From assembly GCA_016873225.1 (NCBI GenBank), contig VGXS01000025.1:1-58507 (forward strand): a stretch of 58,507 nucleotides of DNA, read 5' to 3'. This stretch comes from Planctomycetota bacterium (GTDB lineage: Bacteria > Planctomycetota > Planctomycetia > Gemmatales > Gemmataceae). The position numbers and the translations under genes are program-made. This document shows, piece by piece, positions 35,819-43,530 of this stretch; the stretch's first letter is position 1, and each line of letters opens with the position of its first letter. The notes below the pieces were generated by a model, which saw only the letters and a program-made list of their open reading frames with translations, was not told the DNA's origin and ran no database searches.

Positions 35819-36322
35819 TCAGGACCTGTTCATCACCCGGATCGGTTCGGCGATTTCCAGCAGCATGCGACTGATCGCCGACGCGGTGACTTGGGCCAGC
35901 GGTTCCACCGCGGTGAGAGCCCGGTCAAGGACCATGGTTCCCTGCAATTTGACCACGCCCACATCGACGGTGCCCGGCTTGTTGAGGGCAGCTTCACTGT
36001 CCGGTTTGGGAGAATCAGGAGTCCGCAGCAGCACGGCGGACATGATGGCCAAGGGCATCAAAAGACTTGCCAACGCGACCCGTCGCTTGGCCAACCAGGC
36101 ACGGAAAATTCCGTCCCGCGCCAGCATCTTGACTCGAAGCGACAACTCATTCGAAGGAGAGACCCCTGAACTGAACCCCTCAAGCAGATTGGCGACTCGC
36201 GCATGCCGCGAAATGGCGGCGGAACATTCGGGGCATTCGCGCAGGTGTCGGAAATGTTCCGGATCGCAAGGCAAGTCAGGCCAAAACCGCTCCAGTGATT
36301 CCCTCAGGTTCGAACAACCCAT
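35819..36322 (-). CDS. Zinc-finger anti-sigma factor
   Basis: This 167-residue membrane protein likely sequesters the neighbouring ECF sigma factor. Near the N-terminus is EHFRHLRECPECSAAI, the H-x3-C-x2-C pattern of ZAS domains. One membrane segment lies at about residue 80-98 (ALASLLMPLAIMSAVLL), followed by a ~70-residue outside domain. ATG at 36322 lies one base after the sigma TGA, so the two are translationally coupled; an in-frame start at 36367 would overlap the sigma gene. Release is probably by an envelope signal. Confidence 0.85.
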   Translation of the reverse strand: MGCSNLRESLERFWPDLPCDPEHFRHLRECPECSAAISRHARVANLLEGFSSGVSPSNELSLRVKMLARDGIFRAWLAKRRVALASLLMPLAIMSAVLLRTPDSPKPDSEAALNKPGTVDVGVVKLQGTMVLDRALTAVEPLAQVTASAISRMLLEIAEPIRVMNRS

Positions 36323-36323
36323 T

Positions 36324-36908
36324 TCAGCGGTCCTCCCTGACCTGCCTTGGTATGTCACCCTCAACATGGCCGGTTGATTTCAGGATCTCCCAAAGCGCCT
36401 TGCGTCCCCGGGACAACCATGTCTTGGCGGTTCCCAGGGGAACGGACATCTGAATGGCAATATCCTCAACGGACTGGCCAAGGACATGGTGAAGCACCAG
36501 CGCGTCCTTGAACTCCGGCCTGATTGACGCGAGGGCCGAGGCAATGGCCTTTTCCAACTCGGATTCCACCAGCGATTCATGCTGCATGGCCTGATGAATC
36601 GGCTCGCCCGGGAATGCCTCATGCCTGATTCGACCGGCTTGTTGGCGCAATGTCACGCACCGGTTGTAGGCTATCGTCAGAATCCAGGGACGAGGCGGCC
36701 TACCGTCCCAGCGTTTCAAGTAACGGAACACCCTGAGAAAACATTCCTGCACAGCGTCATCAACAGCCGAATGATTTCTCAGCAGATATCGGCAAAGGCG
36801 GTAAATATCCGGCAGGAAACGCTCGGCCAGCTTTTCCCTGGCCAACAAATCTCCGGAGAGGCTTTGGCGCATCAATGTTTCGTCGGTTGGGTCAATCGAC
36901 GCGTGCAT
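36324..36908 (-). CDS. ECF sigma factor (sigma-70 family)
   Basis: This 194-residue regulator directs RNA polymerase to a subset of promoters. Region 2 has LCRYLLRNHSAVDDAVQECFLRVFR (in parts: DDAVQECFLRVF), and region 4 carries a helix-turn-helix with SVEDIAIQMSVPLGTAKTWLSRGRKAL (in parts: VPLGTAKTWLSRG). It is encoded 22 bases downstream of a small conserved gene and 1 base upstream of its presumed anti-sigma factor. The pairing with the anti-sigma gene implies signal-responsive transcription, possibly autoregulation. Confidence 0.93.
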   Translation of the reverse strand: MHASIDPTDETLMRQSLSGDLLAREKLAERFLPDIYRLCRYLLRNHSAVDDAVQECFLRVFRYLKRWDGRPPRPWILTIAYNRCVTLRQQAGRIRHEAFPGEPIHQAMQHESLVESELEKAIASALASIRPEFKDALVLHHVLGQSVEDIAIQMSVPLGTAKTWLSRGRKALWEILKSTGHVEGDIPRQVREDR

Positions 36909-36930
36909 GCCGCGATCCCCACAAGAAAGC

Positions 36931-37194
36931 TCACGATCGCATCGAATCTCTAAGGATATCCAAGGCTTCCTGCGGACAAGTGTCCTGAAGCCTTTTCCCC
37001 TTGGTCTTCAATTTCTCAACAAAGCGGATGGCCACATCCTGCATTTTTTCATGGGTTTCAGCGGAACCACCGAGAAGGAGAAAATGCTCGCTTTCAGTCA
37101 CTCTTCGCGTTTCATCCGTCCTGTCCAAACCCACTCCGAGAAAGCCTGCCACTTGCGGGGTGGATTGCGAGGAACGCGGTTTGCGTGAAGGCAT
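36931..37194 (-). CDS. Small conserved protein of unknown function
   Basis: This 87-residue protein starts MPSRKPRSSQ and contains FLGVGLD, HFLLLGGSAETHEKMQ and a C-terminal amphipathic helical part. The pattern resembles small planctomycete proteins I recall that share a GVGLD...GGSxETHE core, but no function is known to me. The polar, helical C-terminal half suggests a cytosolic protein. It has no signal peptide or membrane segment. It is the first gene of the run leading into the ECF sigma factor. An ATG nine codons upstream is in frame. Confidence 0.7.
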   Translation of the reverse strand: MPSRKPRSSQSTPQVAGFLGVGLDRTDETRRVTESEHFLLLGGSAETHEKMQDVAIRFVEKLKTKGKRLQDTCPQEALDILRDSMRS

Positions 37195-37230
37195 GACGAT
37201 ATCCCGCAACTGAATTTGCAAGTTAGATAT

Positions 37231-37260
37231 ATGTTAATGCATGCCGGATGGCATGGTCAA
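37231..37260 (-). promoter_or_regulatory. Candidate promoter and operator of the sigma operon
   Basis: On the minus strand TTGACC (37260-37255) and TAACAT (37236-37231) are separated by 18 bases. In the spacer is a 6-bp inverted repeat, CATGCC (37240-37245) and GGCATG (37250-37255), a possible binding site. The region also serves the divergent YkgJ-type gene. Confidence 0.3.
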
Positions 37261-37286
37261 TCAGGCCGCTTGGTGGAGACGGGGAA

Positions 37287-37697
37287 ATGTCGGATCATTG
37301 GTTTGCGGATGGCCTGAAGTTCACATGCACACGATGCGGCGATTGCTGTTCGGGTAAGCCTGGTTATGTCTGGGTGAACGATCAGGAAATCGAAGCTTTG
37401 GCCAAAGTCCAGGGCCTTCCCGTCGATGAGGTTTTGTCGATGCACACCTTCAAAACTTCAAGAGGTCGGAGCATTCGCGAAAAAGTGAATGGTGATTGCA
37501 TTTACTATGAAGCTGGAAAAGGTTGTTTAGTTTACGAAGCACGCCCTCGGCAGTGCCAATCATGGCCTTTTTGGGAAAGCAACCTGGTTTCCCCCGCCGC
37601 ATGGGAGAAAACGACCGCGACCTGTCCCGGCGCTGGAAATGGACAACTCATCAAGGAAGAAGATATTTTGGCAAGAATGAGGATGATCAGGATTTAG
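37287..37697 (+). CDS. YkgJ-family cysteine-cluster protein
   Basis: This 136-residue cytosolic protein has the YkgJ (CxxCxxCC) motif FTCTRCGDCC near residue 16, then single Cys residues at DCIYYE, GCLVYE, ARPRQCQSWPF and TATCPG. Members are thought to bind zinc or an iron-sulfur cluster; the biochemical role is unknown. ATG at 37287 is preferred (GGAG upstream); the frame extends 39 bases further. It is divergent from the sigma operon and followed by a terminator-like hairpin and then greA. Confidence 0.85.
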   Translation: MSDHWFADGLKFTCTRCGDCCSGKPGYVWVNDQEIEALAKVQGLPVDEVLSMHTFKTSRGRSIREKVNGDCIYYEAGKGCLVYEARPRQCQSWPFWESNLVSPAAWEKTTATCPGAGNGQLIKEEDILARMRMIRI

Positions 37698-37776
37698 CGG
37701 TCACCAAGGACGGAAGCCCCCTTGCATGGCTGAAGTTCAGACCTCACAATGTGAAGATGATTCTTCGTTCACTCTG

Positions 37777-37805
37777 ACCGGTGCCTGTGCACCGGTTCAT
37801 TTTTT
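37777..37805 (+). terminator. Intrinsic terminator between YkgJ gene and greA
   Basis: ACCGGTGC (37777-37784) and GCACCGGT (37789-37796) make an 8-bp stem with a 4-base loop, followed by TCATTTTTT. It follows the YkgJ gene by 79 bases and separates it from greA. Confidence 0.85.
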
Positions 37806-37840
37806 GAAAGACATAACGAACGAGCCGAGAGGGCATGATC

Positions 37841-38326
37841 ATGGCGGGTGGACGAATCCCGATGACCCGTGAGGGTTACGACAAGAAAAAAGCAGAACTC
37901 GACCGCTTGCAAAATGTCGAGATGATTGAAATCGCCAAAAGAATCGCGGTCGCCCGTGACCTTGGGGATCTCAGCGAAAACGCCGAGTATCACGCTGCCA
38001 GAGAAGACCAGGGAATGCTTCAGGCGCGAATTGATAGTCTCAAGGAGGATTTGGCCTGTGCAGAAATCGTGGATCCTGCCAGCCTTTCCACCGAAACAGT
38101 CGTGTTTGGTTGCAGGGTCACCGTCGAGGACTTGGATCACGCCAACGAACGAACCACATTCACCCTTGTCGGACCCGGCGATGAGGATCCCGCCAACAAA
38201 AGGATTCTCATCACCAGCCCAAGGGGTAAAGGATTGCTTGGAAAGCGGAAAGGCGACATCGCCGAGATAGTTGTTCCCAAGGGTACTCTCAAGTACCGTG
38301 TCGTGGACATCTCTCCGGGATTCTGA
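37841..38326 (+). CDS. greA: Transcription elongation factor GreA
   Basis: GreA rescues backtracked RNA polymerase by stimulating transcript cleavage. The N-terminal coiled coil carries MTREGYDKKKAELDRLQ and the acidic tip DLSENAEYHAAREDQG, whose D/E pair is the catalytic tip. The C-terminal FKBP-like domain ends with GLLGKRKGDIAEIVVPKG. AGAGGG stands 7 bases before ATG 37841, favouring it over an ATG six bases upstream. 161 residues is normal. A DUF3500 gene follows after 36 bases. Confidence 0.96.
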   Translation: MAGGRIPMTREGYDKKKAELDRLQNVEMIEIAKRIAVARDLGDLSENAEYHAAREDQGMLQARIDSLKEDLACAEIVDPASLSTETVVFGCRVTVEDLDHANERTTFTLVGPGDEDPANKRILITSPRGKGLLGKRKGDIAEIVVPKGTLKYRVVDISPGF

Positions 38327-38362
38327 AGCCCCGGAATAAAAAATCCCAAAGGAAGGACCACC

Positions 38363-39448
38363 ATGGCTTGTCGGTGCGATGGTTCGGAATTTCGATCCAG
38401 CAAGGCTCTTGCCCTGAGCCTAACTATGGCTGGACTTTTGGCATTAGCCGTTGGATCGTCTGCCACAAGCCACATGGCGGAGGAAACATCCGGCAGCAAA
38501 ATGACCAAGGCAGCCAAGGATTTCCTCTCGAGTCTTGAAGCTGATCGAAAAAAGGAAGCTTTGTTTGATTTTGCCAACAAGGAGCGAACCAACTGGAACT
38601 TTGTCCCGCTTCAGGACAAACAAAGAAATCCGACCCGCAAGGGAATCCGCTTGGAACTGTTGTCCCAATCGCAAAAGGAAAAAGCGTTGGCGTTGTTGCG
38701 CTCAGGTACCAGTGACAGGGGATACCAATCAGCCCTTGACATCATGAATCTTGAATCCGTGTTGAATCGTCAGGAGAAGCCCGGAGGAAATGTGCGAAAC
38801 CCAGGCTGGTATTTCATCAGCGTTTTCGGGGAACCAGGTTCGGAATCGGGTTGGGGATGGCGATGGGAAGGTCATCATCTGGCACTCAATTTCACTCTTC
38901 GCGGCTCTGCGGTCACTGGCACAACACCGGCTTTCTTTGGCGCGAATCCTGCCGAGGTGAAGTCTGGACCTGAAAAGGGAAAATTGACCGTTGAGGGGTG
39001 TTCTTCAATCGCCCTCAAATTGATCGGCTCATTCTCACCAGACCAAATTGCCAAGGCCGAGGCCACCAAGGCAGGGATTGAAATCGACCAAGGCCAATCC
39101 AAACCACCCGCTTCCGCCCTTTCGGTTGATGGCCTGGCAACGGATTCCTTCAATGAAAACCAAACAGGTTTGCTCGGACAATTGCTGCATTATTATACGG
39201 GAAGATTGCCCGCCGACCTCGAGGCCAGGGAACTGGCGTTAGTCAAGGGACAGCCGGCAGCTTCAGTCAAGTTCCAGTTTTTCAGGGACAAAAATGCCAA
39301 GGGCAATCCGACCACTTACAGGATTGAAGCTCCTGCGTATTTGATTCAATACCTCAATGTTCAGGCTGATGGGGAAGGTAATCCCGCCAACCACATCCAC
39401 AGTTCCTACCGCCGCGTGAAGGGCGACTTTGGGTTTTCCGAGAACTAA
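38363..39448 (+). CDS. Secreted DUF3500-family protein
   Basis: This 361-residue protein has an N-terminal signal (about residues 15-35, hydrophobic TMAGLLALAVG) after a charged stretch. The core carries WNFVPLQDKQRN, RKGIRLELL, YQSALDIMNLE, RNPGWYFISVFG, GWGWRWEGHHLALNFTL and a final NHIHSSYR, all characteristic of DUF3500. Function is unknown; the conserved His/Trp-rich pocket suggests an enzyme or ligand-binding protein. AAGGAAGG precedes the ATG. A GC-rich hairpin follows its stop. Confidence 0.85.
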   Translation: MACRCDGSEFRSSKALALSLTMAGLLALAVGSSATSHMAEETSGSKMTKAAKDFLSSLEADRKKEALFDFANKERTNWNFVPLQDKQRNPTRKGIRLELLSQSQKEKALALLRSGTSDRGYQSALDIMNLESVLNRQEKPGGNVRNPGWYFISVFGEPGSESGWGWRWEGHHLALNFTLRGSAVTGTTPAFFGANPAEVKSGPEKGKLTVEGCSSIALKLIGSFSPDQIAKAEATKAGIEIDQGQSKPPASALSVDGLATDSFNENQTGLLGQLLHYYTGRLPADLEARELALVKGQPAASVKFQFFRDKNAKGNPTTYRIEAPAYLIQYLNVQADGEGNPANHIHSSYRRVKGDFGFSEN

Positions 39449-39475
39449 CCCCGCAACAACCGTCGAGAGTTCCGT

Positions 39476-39502
39476 CTGGCCGTCGGACATTCCGACGGCC
39501 AG
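39476..39502 (+). terminator. Hairpin terminator after the DUF3500 gene
   Basis: CTGGCCGTCGG (39476-39486) and CCGACGGCCAG (39492-39502) form an 11-bp perfect stem with a 5-base loop. Only a short T run follows (CATGCTTTCG), so termination is likely but not certain. Confidence 0.7.
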
Positions 39503-39881
39503 CATGCTTTCGTGAACCTCATGACTGCCATCAAATTTTTCAAAATCTTAAAAAATGCGCCCAATAATAATTCATGAATCTTTGGCATAAAATTTTCATA
39601 TTTAATTGAGCCGATATTCCCGGAAGGCCCGGGGGGCATCCCGCGTCCGGATGTCCGAGGCAACGCTGGGGTCTTACTGGCCCGGCTTTGTCCCGCTCGA
39701 TGCATGGGAATCATCCAGCTTCTGACAATCCCCAGTCAATGTCCCGCACGCTGGATGATTCCCATGCTCAACTCCGCCAAATTTTGAATTCGCTTTGAAT
39801 TGTGGGTGGCCACAATCACTTGCCCCGCCATCCAAATGCCGACAAACTGTACATAACGAACCGTTGGATTTTGGAATCCAA
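39503..39881 (+). other. AT-rich structured leader before the cytochrome-like operon
   Basis: This 379-base gap has no gene. It starts with an AT-rich stretch (39531-39611) where a promoter may lie. A GC-rich segment follows and holds three inverted repeats: 39702-39719 with 39750-39767 (18 bp, 30-base loop), 39799-39805 with 39810-39816 (7 bp), and 39864-39870 with 39875-39881 (7 bp). The last ends at the base before-or-at the start ATG (39882). Confidence 0.65.
39702..39767. repeat. 18-bp perfect inverted repeat
   Basis: GCATGGGAATCATCCAGC at 39702-39719 has its exact reverse complement at 39750-39767. The 30-base centre itself holds a small TGAC/GTCA pair. It is not followed by a T run, so it is not a normal terminator. 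It may be an RNA element, a protein binding site or a small mobile remnant. Confidence 0.85.
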
Positions 39882-41711
39882 ATGCTTTTTTCAATTCTCA
39901 TTCTGGCAACAGGCAACCCATCCTATGCGAAGGATGTTGTCGCCTTTGTTCGGCAACACTGCGCCGAGTGTCATTCAGGAAATAAGGCCAAGGGCGACTT
40001 TAAAATCACCCTTCCTGATTCCGAGTCCAAGGCTGTCGAACTCAAACCTCAATGGGAGAAAGTCGCCAAGGTGTTCCGCACCGGTGAGATGCCGCCTGAC
40101 GGAAAAAACCGCCCTTCTGTGGACTCTTCAAACCGATTCAACCAGTGGATCGATGAAAAAGCTTTGGGAGTGAGATGTGACGGCAAACCTTCGCCCGGCA
40201 GGGTCGTACTGAGAAGGTTGAATCGTGAGGAATACGGCAATGCCATCCGGGATCTGCTTGGCATTGGATTCAGGGCGGGCGAGGACCTGCCCGCCGATGA
40301 TGTCGGTGACGGTTTTGATAATCAGGCTGATGTTTTGTCCCTGAGTCCCCTCCACCTTGAGAAGTACTTGGCAAGCGCCGAATCCGCCGTTGTCCTGGCC
40401 TTGAAAGGGCAATCAAGGAAGCGGATTGGCGCCAAGTTGGAAATTCCGACCAGAAAGGATCAATTGAAACCGTCAATCGAGCGGTTTTTGCGAAAGGCGT
40501 GGAGAAGACCGCCGGAGGAGGCGGAAATCGCGAAACTTATTGGAATTTCAGGTGCTTCGGATTCCAAGCCTGATGAGATCTTCTCGGCGGCATTGACTGC
40601 CGCATTGGTTTCTCCCCGCTTTTTATTCATTGTTGAAGCCGACCCTCCAGCGGGCCGACCTGATCGACGCCTTGACGGTTATGAGTTGGCAACCCGATTG
40701 TCCCTGTTTTTATGGAGCAGCATTCCCGACGAAGCGCTGCTTGATGCCGCGGCATCGGGCAAACTCGACACTCCCGAGGGCATCCGCGCCCAAACCGAAC
40801 GGATGATGAAGGATCCCAAATCCAAGGCGTTCGCCAGGAACTTCACGGGGCAATGGCTTCAACTCAGGAACCTCAAGAACATCCAGCCGGATTCCGCGCG
40901 CTTTCCAGGAATCACGGAATCCCTCAAGGAGGACATGGCCACCGAATGTGAGATGTTTTTCTCAAATCTACTCGAGGAAAACAGGCCCATTGTTGAGTTC
41001 ATCGACTCCAAACACACATTTGTCAATGACAGGCTTGCCAAGTTCTACGGCTTCAGCCAATCCAAGGTCCGAAACGCTGGATTCAGGAAGCATGAGTTCT
41101 CTGACGAAAAGCGTGGAGGCGTCACCACGATGGCTGGAGTCTTGCTAGTGACCTCCAACCCGACTCGGACCTCACCCGTCAAGCGCGGGAAATTCATCCT
41201 TGAAAACATTCTTGGAACTCCACCGCCACCCCCGCCGCCCGGTGTTTTGGAACTCAAGGACGATCCGGGAGCCAGGAAGGCGGCATCACTGCGCCAAAGA
41301 ATGGAAGAACATCGCCGGGACCCCAACTGTTCCGTGTGCCATGAAAAAATGGATTCCCTAGGTTTCGGACTGGAAAATTTCGATGCCGTGGGGCAGTGGC
41401 GAGTTTCCGATGATGGCAAGGCGATCGACGCCGCCGGATTGCTCCCCGGTGGAAAAAAGTTTTCCAATCCATCGGAACTTCGAAAGATCCTGATCGAGAA
41501 TCCAGAGGTTTTTGCTGATTGCCTTACGCGCAAGGTGATGACATACGCGTTGGGACGATCCCTCGTCGCGAAAGATCGCTGCGAGGTTGACCGAATCGTC
41601 TCGGATTTGAAGAAAAAGCGTTGGGGCTTTGCCGATCTCATTGTTTCTGTGACCACGAGCGAACCCTTCATTGGGCGTGAAAGAACCGACAAGCCGGGAG
41701 CCAATCCATGA
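39882..41711 (+). CDS. Exported cytochrome-like DUF1587/1592/1588/1585 protein
   Basis: This 609-residue planctomycete-type protein has a signal peptide (about 1-16). Then comes a cytochrome-c motif CAECH (about residue 27-31, in HCAECHSGNKAKGDF). In order follow DUF1587 (VLRRLNREEYGNAIRDLLG), DUF1595 (FLRKAWRRPPEEAE), DUF1592 (ELATRLSLFLWSSIPDEAL), DUF1588 (GGVTTMAGVLLVTSNPTRT, with a polyproline PPPPPPPG) and a C-terminal DUF1585 (TRKVMTYALGRSL). The domain set is known in planctomycetes, with unproven function, often next to DUF1552 genes. ATG at 39882 is supported by the signal sequence; the frame is open further upstream. It overlaps the DUF1552 gene by four bases (ATGA). Confidence 0.92.
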   Translation: MLFSILILATGNPSYAKDVVAFVRQHCAECHSGNKAKGDFKITLPDSESKAVELKPQWEKVAKVFRTGEMPPDGKNRPSVDSSNRFNQWIDEKALGVRCDGKPSPGRVVLRRLNREEYGNAIRDLLGIGFRAGEDLPADDVGDGFDNQADVLSLSPLHLEKYLASAESAVVLALKGQSRKRIGAKLEIPTRKDQLKPSIERFLRKAWRRPPEEAEIAKLIGISGASDSKPDEIFSAALTAALVSPRFLFIVEADPPAGRPDRRLDGYELATRLSLFLWSSIPDEALLDAAASGKLDTPEGIRAQTERMMKDPKSKAFARNFTGQWLQLRNLKNIQPDSARFPGITESLKEDMATECEMFFSNLLEENRPIVEFIDSKHTFVNDRLAKFYGFSQSKVRNAGFRKHEFSDEKRGGVTTMAGVLLVTSNPTRTSPVKRGKFILENILGTPPPPPPPGVLELKDDPGARKAASLRQRMEEHRRDPNCSVCHEKMDSLGFGLENFDAVGQWRVSDDGKAIDAAGLLPGGKKFSNPSELRKILIENPEVFADCLTRKVMTYALGRSLVAKDRCEVDRIVSDLKKKRWGFADLIVSVTTSEPFIGRERTDKPGANP

Positions 41712-43030
41712 ATAACCAGATAGGCAGAAGACTCTTCCTGCGAGGCGCAGGAACTGGCTTGGCCCTTCCTTGGCTTGAATCGATGGCGTGGGGAAACACC
41801 AAGGTTCCGCCAAGGCGGCTTGTTTACATTTATATTCCCAATGGCGCCCACATGCCCGCCTGGACCCCGGCTGAAACCGGTGCCCTGGCCCCGGAATTAC
41901 CCGAAACACTGCGTCCCTTGGCTCCTTATCGGGATTACATTTCGGTCCTCTCGGGTTTGACGGCGGACAAGGCTCGGGCCAACGGGGATGGCCCCGGCGA
42001 CCATGCCAGAGCCATGGCCACATTCCTGACGGGCCGCCAGGCGCGAAAAACCGCTGGCGCGGACATACGAATTGGAATTTCTGCGGACCAAGTGGTGGCC
42101 ACCAAAATTGGCGACCGAACCCACCTCCCTTCATTGGAGATCGGAGCCGACAAAGGACTCAATGCGGGTGGATGCGATTCAGGCTATTCATGTGCCTATT
42201 CCGCCAACCTTTCTTGGAAAGGGGAGTCAACTCCCGTCTCCAAGGAAACTGATCCCGTTGCTGTTTTTGGCAGAATATTCGGTACGACATCGGAAAACGA
42301 CCCGACTCGAAGGGCCAGCCGCGCCCGGATCGTTGACTTGGTTATTCAGGACGCGAAATCGCTGCGGGGCAAGCTTGCGGCTGATGATGCCAGGAAGGTC
42401 GATGAATACCTCGAGAGCATTCGTGAGGTGGAAAGGCGGTTAGCCAAAGTCGGGGAAACCGCAAACAATCGTCCTTCCGCGCCCGAAGGCGTGAAACCTC
42501 CGATTTCCTCACCATCCGACCCGGCCGATCACCTCCGACTATTGGCCGACATGCTGGCGCTGGCCTTGAAATCCGATGCCACAAGGGTTGCGTCTTTTGT
42601 CTTCGCGAATGAGGGCTCCAACAGGAGTTACAAGTTCATTGGTGTGCCCGAAGGGCATCATGACCTTTCCCATCACGGACAAAACCCTGAAAAACAAGCC
42701 AAAATCCAAAAGATCAATGCCTTCCACACCAGCGTTCTGGCGCATTTCCTGGGCCGGCTCAAGGAATCGCGGGAAGGCCAGGGCAACATCCTCGACAATC
42801 TGATGCTGGTTTACGGCAGCGGAATTGGCGATGGCAACAGGCATAATCACGATGAGTTACCCATCCTGCTCATCGGCAAGGGTGGCGGATCAATCAAGCC
42901 GGGCAGGCATCTCAAGTATCCGGCTGAAACACCTTTGGCCAACTTGCACCTCAGCCTCATTGATCGCATGGGAGTGACGGGAATTAACCGTCATGGCGAC
43001 AGCACCGGCAAGCTTGAAGATCTTTCATGA
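41708..43030 (+). CDS. Tat-exported DUF1552 protein
   Basis: This 440-residue protein has a twin-arginine type signal (GRRLFLRGAGTGLALPWL near residues 6-23). The body has IYIPNGAHMPAWTP, LSGLTADKARANGDGPGDHARAMATFLTG (in parts), the GCDSGYSCAYSANLSW region (in parts), and a C-terminal segment with YGSGIGDGNRHNHDELPILLIG. Family members occur with DUF1592-type cytochromes, suggesting joint work on an oxidised substrate, but no activity is established. The gene overlaps its neighbours by four bases on each side. Confidence 0.9.
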   Translation: MNNQIGRRLFLRGAGTGLALPWLESMAWGNTKVPPRRLVYIYIPNGAHMPAWTPAETGALAPELPETLRPLAPYRDYISVLSGLTADKARANGDGPGDHARAMATFLTGRQARKTAGADIRIGISADQVVATKIGDRTHLPSLEIGADKGLNAGGCDSGYSCAYSANLSWKGESTPVSKETDPVAVFGRIFGTTSENDPTRRASRARIVDLVIQDAKSLRGKLAADDARKVDEYLESIREVERRLAKVGETANNRPSAPEGVKPPISSPSDPADHLRLLADMLALALKSDATRVASFVFANEGSNRSYKFIGVPEGHHDLSHHGQNPEKQAKIQKINAFHTSVLAHFLGRLKESREGQGNILDNLMLVYGSGIGDGNRHNHDELPILLIGKGGGSIKPGRHLKYPAETPLANLHLSLIDRMGVTGINRHGDSTGKLEDLS

Positions 43031-43530
43031 CACATTTGCCTGCTTGGCGGGACGAGGTGCTGGCGGTTTACGAATGGGCCGATAAACAGGTATCCTCGTT
43101 TTCACCAACCTGCGCCGTTTCCGGCCGATGCTGCCGATTCCGCGAGTTCGGGCACACCCTTTTTATCAGCCACATGGAAGCTCGAATCCTTTTGGATGGC
43201 GCCCCGTTCCAACCTCCCGTTGATTCAAGGCAGGATGACTCGGGATGCCCATTTCAATTGGAGGGCCGATGCGAGGCCCGCCAAGCCCGTCCGCTTGGCT
43301 GCAGGGTTTTCTTCTGCGACCCGGCATTTGCCGAGGCGATGCCGGGAATCATGGAGGAAGGGATCTCCAGGATCAAGGCGATCGCTGACCGACATGGAGT
43401 GGATTGGCGTTACGCACCCCTCCACCATTTCCTTGATGGCGGGTATGCTGCCAGTCTGAACTTACCAGAATCCGGGAGCCACCACCCATGCGAGCCCTCA
43501 TCCTCCCGCTTTGTGTTGCCATTGGCTTGA
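43027..43530 (+). CDS. YkgJ-like cysteine-cluster protein in the cytochrome operon
   Basis: This 167-residue cytosolic protein has the variant cluster motif TCAVSGRCC near residue 30, then GCPFQLEGRCEARQARPLGCRVFFCDP (Cys at positions matching the YkgJ pattern). It may bind zinc or iron-sulfur. Its ATG overlaps the DUF1552 stop (ATGA), and its 3' end overlaps the PQQ-propeller gene by 43 bases. In such a position it may help mature or regulate the exported partners; this is inference. Confidence 0.8.
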   Translation: MTHLPAWRDEVLAVYEWADKQVSSFSPTCAVSGRCCRFREFGHTLFISHMEARILLDGAPFQPPVDSRQDDSGCPFQLEGRCEARQARPLGCRVFFCDPAFAEAMPGIMEEGISRIKAIADRHGVDWRYAPLHHFLDGGYAASLNLPESGSHHPCEPSSSRFVLPLA

